10,713 bases of DNA from Candidatus Omnitrophota bacterium. GTDB lineage: Bacteria > Ratteibacteria > UBA8468 > B48-G9 > JAFGKM01. The translations under genes were made by a program, and so were the position numbers. The DNA is taken from NCBI GenBank assembly GCA_022704985.1, contig JAKJFI010000020.1, forward strand, positions 1 to 10,713. Direction: 5' to 3'. The notes under the pieces are model-generated. The model ran no database searches and was not told the DNA's origin. It saw only the letters and a program-made list of their open reading frames with translations. Each line of letters begins with the position of its first letter. The stretch's first letter is position 1. This document shows positions 6,549 through 10,713 of the stretch, piece by piece.

Positions 6549-8081
6549 ATGGTTAAGATAGGACGGGCGATTTTGAGTGTTTCGGATAAGACCGGGATTG
6601 TTGAGCTTGCCCGGTTTCTGGAGAAAAACAATGTGGAAATTTTGTCCACTGGCGGTACGTCGAAGATTCTCAGGGAGAACGGAATAAAGGTTAAAGACAT
6701 ATCCGAATTTACAGGATTTCCTGAGATACTTGACGGGAGGGTCAAGACCCTGCATCCCAGGATTTACGGCGGCGTCCTTGCCATCCGCGACAACGAGGAA
6801 CACCAAAAGCAGATGAAAGAGAATGACCTGCTGCCCGTTGACCTGATAGTGTGCAACCTGTATCCTTTTGAACAGACGCTGAAAAAAGGAGCGCCTCACG
6901 AAGAGATAATAGAGAACATAGATATAGGCGGACCTACCATGATACGGGCTGCATCCAAAAACTACAAACATGTTTGCGTACTTGTAAAAGTAGGGCTCTA
7001 CGAAGAATTCATGAAAGAGATGGAGAAGAACAACGGAAGCGTTGATGAGGAATTTTCATTCCGCTGCGCAATGGAGGTATTCAAACATACTACCGCGTAC
7101 GATTTTGCCATAGCGAATTATTTTTCAGGGAAGATTGAAAAAAAAGTTCTGCCCGACAACATGGATTTGCGGCTGGTAAAAGTGCAGGATTTGAGATACG
7201 GAGAAAATCCGCATCAGGCCGCCGCATGGTACAGGTTTACAGATAAAAACTTTATCAGGCAGCAGTTCCAGGGCAAGGAGCTTTCTTTTAACAACCTGTT
7301 AGATATGGAGTCAACCTGTACGCTGGTCAACCAGTTTTCTTCGCCAGCCTGCGTGATTATCAAACATACCAATCCATGCGGAGTCGCAGTCGGCAAAGAC
7401 CTTTTCGCCGCATACGAAAAGGCGCTGGAGACAGACCCCTTGAGTGCATTCGGAGGAATTGCAGGTTTCAACCGTAAGGTAGATGGAAAGCTTGCGGAGA
7501 AAATGGTTGAAAGATTCTACGAGGTGATTATCGCTCCGGACTACAATGAAGACGCCATGGAGGTTTTCAGGAAGAAAAAGAATCTCCGTATTATCAAAAG
7601 TCCTGATGCTCCCGTTCAGGGATATGACTTCAAGACTCTGAATGACGGACTGCTCGTCCAGACACGAGATGAAAAGGATTACGAGAAGATGGAGACAGTT
7701 ACCGACAAGAAACCGGATGCGGGGGAGACGGCGGCGCTGAAATTTGCCTGGACGGTATGCAAGTTCGTCAAGTCCAATACCATAGTGATTGCAACCGAAG
7801 GTCAGACGGTGGGTATCGGAGCCGGACAGATGTCGAGGTTCGATTCCGCAAGGGTTGCGGTGATGAAAATGAAGGATAACTTCAGCAAGAAAATCACCCC
7901 TTTGGTCGTTGCATCCGATGCGTTTTTCCCTTTTCCTGACAGCATAGACGTCTTGAGAGAGGTCGGAGTGAGTGCAATCATGCAACCGGGAGGCGCGTTG
8001 AAAGATGAGGAGGTTATTGCCGCCTGTGACAGGTACGGAATTGCTATGGTTCTGACCGGGATGCGGCATTTCCGCCACTAA
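6549..8081 (+). CDS. purH: Bifunctional AICAR transformylase / IMP cyclohydrolase PurH
   Basis: PurH carries out the last two steps of de novo purine synthesis: formylation of AICAR with 10-formyl-THF, then ring closure to IMP. Numbered from the ATG at 6549 (510 residues), the N-terminal MGS-like cyclohydrolase domain shows ILSVSDKTGIVELA (8-21), STGGTSKIL (33-41), GFPEILDGRVKTLHPRIYGG (56-75), NLYPFE (103-108) and NIDIGGPTMIRAASKN (123-138). The transformylase half shows RYGENPHQAA (216-225), LSFNNLLDMES (245-255), the catalytic K272-H273 in IKHTNPCG, GIGAGQMSR (422-430), SDAFFPF (456-462) and the terminal IAMVLTGMRHFRH. An in-frame ATG at 6528 adds 7 residues but has no Shine-Dalgarno and extends past the usual family start, while 6549 has GGGGG at 6537-6541 with 7-nt spacing. 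No other purine genes are adjacent. The GIDE gene begins 7 bp after the stop. Confidence 0.97.
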   Translation: MVKIGRAILSVSDKTGIVELARFLEKNNVEILSTGGTSKILRENGIKVKDISEFTGFPEILDGRVKTLHPRIYGGVLAIRDNEEHQKQMKENDLLPVDLIVCNLYPFEQTLKKGAPHEEIIENIDIGGPTMIRAASKNYKHVCVLVKVGLYEEFMKEMEKNNGSVDEEFSFRCAMEVFKHTTAYDFAIANYFSGKIEKKVLPDNMDLRLVKVQDLRYGENPHQAAAWYRFTDKNFIRQQFQGKELSFNNLLDMESTCTLVNQFSSPACVIIKHTNPCGVAVGKDLFAAYEKALETDPLSAFGGIAGFNRKVDGKLAEKMVERFYEVIIAPDYNEDAMEVFRKKKNLRIIKSPDAPVQGYDFKTLNDGLLVQTRDEKDYEKMETVTDKKPDAGETAALKFAWTVCKFVKSNTIVIATEGQTVGIGAGQMSRFDSARVAVMKMKDNFSKKITPLVVASDAFFPFPDSIDVLREVGVSAIMQPGGALKDEEVIAACDRYGIAMVLTGMRHFRH

Positions 8082-8088
8082 GACGCGT

Positions 8089-8949
8089 ATGGAAGACATA
8101 CGGGCAAAGATATTCATCTATTCAATAGTTGGAATAATAGCCGGAGTCTTCCTTTTCTTCAAAGGGTTCCGCAAACTGTGGGAGAAGCGCCTTATAGAGA
8201 ATATCCCCACTTCGAAAATCCGTTCTATTGCGATGGGACTGGTGGAACTCCAGGGTATCGCAATCCCCGACGTGTTGCTTACCGGTCCCTATACGCAAAC
8301 CCGCTGCGTATTTTACCACATCATCATAGAACGTCTTGTCAGGCACAGGAATTCAAGCAACTGGGTCAAGGAATTCGAGATGAAAACAGAGATTCCCTTT
8401 TTCATAAAAGATGATACCGGCAGTGTTGTTATTGACCCCAAAGACGCCGACACGGATTTGCCTTTAAGGTTTACCAATATCAAGGGCAACAAGAGATACA
8501 GGGAGTACAACATTATGGAAAATGAACCCGTGTACGTGCTGGGAACTGCCAAGAGAACTGCCAGTCTGGAGGAAAAGATACACAAGGAGGTTGAGGCAAG
8601 AATCATGGAGGTTGTTGAGGACCCCCTGGCAAAGGAAGAACTCGATACCAACAGAGATATGTGGATAGACGAAAATGAATGGGAGGCTGCGAGGAAAAGA
8701 ATAAGGGAAGAGGTAACGGAAGAATTCAGCAGGGCGGGAAAGGATTTCAGGCAGTCGGACCATTCTGTCCCCGACAGTCTTCAGAACGTTGTAATCGGCA
8801 AGGGAGAACTGGACAGGCATTTCTTGCTGTCAAACAAGAGTGAAAAAGAGATGATAGCAAGCTGTCGTTACAGGGCTTTTTTCTATACCGTTGGCGGTGC
8901 CGCTCTTACGCTGATATGCCTGAAAATAATTCTTTCGTACAAATTCTAA
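8089..8949 (+). CDS. Membrane GIDE-domain protein with EF-hand-like loop
   Basis: This 286-residue protein has a hydrophobic helix near each end (about 8-25 and 263-284) and a GIDE-like domain between them. The conserved stretches are SKIRSIAMGLVELQG (42-56), LLTGPYTQTRCVFY (63-76) and, near the C-terminus, VIGKGELDRHFLLSNKSEKE (235-254). This domain also occurs in the eukaryotic mitochondrial ligase MUL1, which gives the family its 'E3 ubiquitin ligase' label. There is no RING finger or zinc-binding Cys pair here (only C73, C259 and C277), so ligase activity is not supported. Residues 186-197 (DTNRDMWIDENE) match an EF-hand calcium loop: acidic or Asn residues at positions 1, 3, 5 and 9, Ile at 8 and Glu at 12, with helical sequence on both sides. 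Its job is unknown; bacterial GIDE genes often sit next to lemA, as here. The start 7 bp after purH lacks a Shine-Dalgarno, suggesting coupling to purH. Confidence 0.85.
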   Translation: MEDIRAKIFIYSIVGIIAGVFLFFKGFRKLWEKRLIENIPTSKIRSIAMGLVELQGIAIPDVLLTGPYTQTRCVFYHIIIERLVRHRNSSNWVKEFEMKTEIPFFIKDDTGSVVIDPKDADTDLPLRFTNIKGNKRYREYNIMENEPVYVLGTAKRTASLEEKIHKEVEARIMEVVEDPLAKEELDTNRDMWIDENEWEAARKRIREEVTEEFSRAGKDFRQSDHSVPDSLQNVVIGKGELDRHFLLSNKSEKEMIASCRYRAFFYTVGGAALTLICLKIILSYKF

Positions 8950-8967
8950 AGGAAAATGTGAATCAGA

Positions 8968-9007
8968 GTCCCTCACTGTGAGGGTGCAAAATGGCAGTGT
9001 TCGGGAC
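8968..9007 (+). promoter_or_regulatory. Leader with two mutually exclusive hairpins before lemA
   Basis: In the 71-bp gap before lemA, CCCTCA (8970-8975) and TGAGGG (8979-8984) form a perfect 6-bp stem with a 3-nt loop. The same left strand can instead pair farther away: GTCCC (8968-8972) with GGGAC (9003-9007), and CACTG (8974-8978) with CAGTG (8995-8999). The two folds exclude each other. No U-run follows either stem, so neither is a standard intrinsic terminator. Possible roles are RNA processing, mRNA protection or control of access to the Shine-Dalgarno that begins 4 nt after the longer structure. The pairings are seen in the sequence; the roles are inferred. Confidence 0.4.
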
Positions 9008-9010
9008 ATA

Positions 9011-9016
9011 AGGAGG
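9011..9016 (+). promoter_or_regulatory. Strong ribosome binding site of lemA
   Basis: AGGAGG lies 4 nt before the ATG at 9021 and is the best Shine-Dalgarno match in the window; the other genes have weak ones or none. It fixes the lemA start and suggests strong translation of LemA relative to the GIDE gene before it. Confidence 0.75.
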
Positions 9017-9020
9017 AACT

Positions 9021-9593
9021 ATGGGAGGAATAATTCTGATTGTGTTTCTGGCTTTTGTAGCGATAGGGCTGTTTTTGTACTTCATCAGTATATACAACAG
9101 CTTTGTGCGTTTAAGCAGGGACATAGAGAAGAACTGGTCCAACATAGATGTTCTGTTAAAACAGCGCCATGACGAGATAAACAAGCTTGTAAAGGTATGC
9201 GAAGGCTACATGAAGTATGAAAGGGAGACTCTGGAAAAAATTACCAATCTTCGTACCGATTACCTGAAGGCGGGTTCTGTCGAAGAGAAAGAGAAGATAG
9301 ACGGGGCCATTACCGGTGCGTTGAAGACTATATTTGCGGTCGCCGAGAATTACCCCGATTTGAAGGCGAACAATAATTTCATCCAGCTGCAGACGCGCAT
9401 CAGCGAGCTGGAAAACAACATCGCCGACAGAAGGGAACTCTACAACGACAGCGTGAACATATACAACATAAGGATTCACCAGATACCGGACATGGTAGTG
9501 GCGGGCATGCTCGGGTACAGGGACAAACCGCTCTTTGAGGTTTCGGAAGAAGAACGGAAGGATGTTGACATAAAATTCGACTTCCCTAAGTGA
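9021..9593 (+). CDS. lemA: LemA family membrane-anchored protein
   Basis: This 190-residue protein has one N-terminal membrane helix (about 3-25) followed by a long helical region, the usual LemA layout and length. Family motifs are YNSFVRLSRDIEKNWSNIDV (25-44), LLKQRHDEINKLVKV (45-59), AENYPDLKANNNFIQLQ (108-124) and ISELENNIADRRELYNDSVN (127-146), then YNIRIHQIP (148-156). LemA proteins are widespread in bacteria; their biochemical function is not established, and work in some species links them to the envelope or to neighbouring membrane proteins. The strong AGGAGG fixes the start. It follows the GIDE-domain gene by 71 bp, a common pairing, so the two products may act together at the membrane. 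The sequence shows no lipobox or catalytic residues. Confidence 0.95.
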   Translation: MGGIILIVFLAFVAIGLFLYFISIYNSFVRLSRDIEKNWSNIDVLLKQRHDEINKLVKVCEGYMKYERETLEKITNLRTDYLKAGSVEEKEKIDGAITGALKTIFAVAENYPDLKANNNFIQLQTRISELENNIADRRELYNDSVNIYNIRIHQIPDMVVAGMLGYRDKPLFEVSEEERKDVDIKFDFPK

Positions 9594-9629
9594 GAGAAAT
9601 CAGGATTCGATTACAAAAGACAGGGGGTT

Positions 9630-9701
9630 CAGGAGTCGGGATTGGATGTTCGGAAAAGACAAAGGCAGAGAAAAAAGGGTATGTCCGAATCCCTAATCCT
9701 G
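9630..9701. repeat. Degenerate inverted repeat between lemA and the flavoprotein gene
   Basis: CAGGAGTCGGGATTGG (from 9630) pairs imperfectly with CCGAATCCCTAATCCTG (9685-9701), whose reverse complement reads CAGGATTAGGGATTCGG. Shared blocks are CAGGA, GGGATT and a following G. A third related piece, CAGGATTCGA, lies at 9601-9610 in direct orientation. The loop is purine-rich, about 40 nt, with no T-run after the stem, so a terminator is unlikely. This is probably a decayed intergenic repeat. The rest of the 9594-9715 gap shows no gene. Confidence 0.4.
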
Positions 9702-9715
9702 TATTTGATGGATAT

Positions 9716-10713
9716 ATGGAAACGTATGACGTTATAGTGATAGGGGGAGGTCCTGCAGGGTGCATGTCTGCGATAAAGGCCGGCGGCCGCGGGAAAGAGG
9801 TCCTTTTGCTGGAGAAGAACCCGCAAATCGGAAAAAAACTTTACCTCACCGGCAACAGAAGAGGCAACCTGACCAACCTTGAGGAGATAGATGAATTCCT
9901 GAAAAAATACAAAAATGGCAGTTTCTTGAGGAACGTCTTCGCGCGCTTTTTCAACACCGACCTTGTTGAGTTTTTCGAGGAAAACGGACTTCCGCTTAAG
10001 GTCGAACGCGGAAACAGGGTATATCCCGAAAGCGATAATGCCGCAGATATAGTAAAAACTTTGTCGAAGCTGCTGAAGAAATGCCGTGTCAACGTACTGC
10101 CCGGACACACTGTTTCCGGAGTCACCCCCGCTAAGGGACTGTTTGAAGCCGTGGCAGGAAAAAGGAAATTTTCCGGCAGAAACGTTGTAATCGCCTGCGG
10201 CGGCAAGAGCTTTCCCGGCACGGGTTCTGACGGTAGCGGTTTTATCATTGCCAAAAAGATGGGGCATACGGTAGAAAAATTGCTTCCAGCCCTGTGCGGC
10301 ATAGAAATATATGACAGGAACTGTGCCGGCGCGTGGAGCGGCGTCTCCCTGAAAAACGTCAGGATTGCGGCTTTGCTTGACGGGAAGAAAATTGATGAGG
10401 AGTTCGGAGAGGTGTTGTTCACGCATTACGGATTGAGCGGTCCGGCCGTTCTCAATTTGAGCGGTGCGGTCTCGGAAATAATCGGCAGGGGCGAAGTGAC
10501 GGTCTCGCTCAACCTGAAACCAGCGCTTTCCGCTGAAAAGCTTGATGCGCGCCTTTGCAGGGAAATGCTTGATAATTCAAACAAGCATCTAAAAAACATA
10601 TTTAAAAATCTCATGCCGGAGAGGCTTATATCAGGTTTCCTGAAATATGCAGAGATAGACGGAGAGAAGAGGGCAAACCAGGTAACCAGAGAGGAGAGAA
10701 CGAGAATCGGCGG
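9716..10713 (+). CDS. BaiN/HI0933-type FAD-dependent oxidoreductase (3' end missing)
   Basis: An uninterrupted frame runs from ATG 9716 off the right edge, giving 332 residues of a family usually about 400-420 long. These FAD proteins (HI0933/BaiN/RdsA group) are flavoprotein oxidoreductases; most have no proven substrate, and a few are implicated in bile-acid or uracil reduction. The N-terminus is a Rossmann dinucleotide site, VIVIGGGPAGCMSA (6-19) with the acidic E33. Later come VIACGGKSFPGTGSDGSG (158-175), KMGHTVEKLLPAL (181-193) and the family hallmark GEVLFTHYGLSGPAVLNLSG (231-250). The motif after the first helix, normally TGNGRCNLTN or close to it, reads TGNRRGNLTN (45-54), so Gly and Cys of 'GRCN' are both changed. 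The start fits the Rossmann strand; the ribosome site is weak. It lies 122 bp after lemA and is probably a separate unit. Confidence 0.92.
   Translation, partial: METYDVIVIGGGPAGCMSAIKAGGRGKEVLLLEKNPQIGKKLYLTGNRRGNLTNLEEIDEFLKKYKNGSFLRNVFARFFNTDLVEFFEENGLPLKVERGNRVYPESDNAADIVKTLSKLLKKCRVNVLPGHTVSGVTPAKGLFEAVAGKRKFSGRNVVIACGGKSFPGTGSDGSGFIIAKKMGHTVEKLLPALCGIEIYDRNCAGAWSGVSLKNVRIAALLDGKKIDEEFGEVLFTHYGLSGPAVLNLSGAVSEIIGRGEVTVSLNLKPALSAEKLDARLCREMLDNSNKHLKNIFKNLMPERLISGFLKYAEIDGEKRANQVTREERTRIG

Noticed and set aside
8089..8949. Ubiquitin-ligase function for the GIDE protein
   Set aside because: The family name comes from eukaryotic MUL1; this protein has no RING finger and only three scattered cysteines.
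8970..8984. Intrinsic terminator after the GIDE gene
   Set aside because: The stem is perfect but short, and it is followed by GTGCAAAATGG, with no T-run.
9629..10426. Long open frame on the minus strand (265 codons) opposite the flavoprotein
   Set aside because: It lies mainly antisense to a clear FAD-protein reading frame with intact family motifs, and its translation shows no recognisable domain; it is a shadow of the real gene.

Overview
The window reads as an ordinary bacterial chromosome segment with moderate GC. Every gene I can support lies on the + strand. Coding sequence is rich in AGG/AGA (Arg) and ATA (Ile) codons. The gene starts vary: two tight ATGA overlaps, one strong Shine-Dalgarno, and one start that looks leaderless. 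If the partial first gene really is LptE-like, the cell has an outer membrane. The intergenic inverted-repeat DNA recalls elements I associate with uncultivated lineages such as Omnitrophota or Brocadia-type Planctomycetes, but I could not check this, so the lineage is open.

Layout. (1) Positions 3-140 hold the end of a gene, perhaps an LptE-like lipoprotein. (2) Positions 158-336 hold an imperfect long inverted repeat filling most of the gap before pyrR. (3) Positions 374-3725 form a tight cluster, pyrR-pyrB-uvrD/pcrA-like helicase, in which both junctions are 4-bp ATGA overlaps. (4) Positions 3777-6479 encode a 900-residue P2A-type calcium ATPase. (5) Positions 6549-8081 encode PurH, the bifunctional enzyme of the last two steps of IMP synthesis, preceded by a plausible promoter. 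(6) Positions 8089-8949 encode a membrane GIDE-domain protein with an EF-hand-like loop, and 9021-9593 encode LemA. (7) After a 122-bp gap with another degenerate inverted repeat, a BaiN/HI0933-type flavoprotein starts at 9716 and runs off the right edge.

Functionally the window joins pyrimidine synthesis and its regulator (pyrR, pyrB), a purine enzyme (purH), a DNA repair helicase, calcium export and a GIDE-LemA envelope module. PyrB and PurH are usually found with other nucleotide genes; here pyrB is followed by a helicase and purH stands alone. I found no mobile element with a transposase, no CRISPR array, no tRNA or rRNA and no prophage gene. Nothing proves a wholly new system. The most unusual items are the EF-hand-like loop in the GIDE protein, two mutually exclusive hairpins in front of lemA, the apparently leaderless pyrR, and altered family motifs in the flavoprotein and the helicase. 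No gap without a gene exceeds 300 bases.
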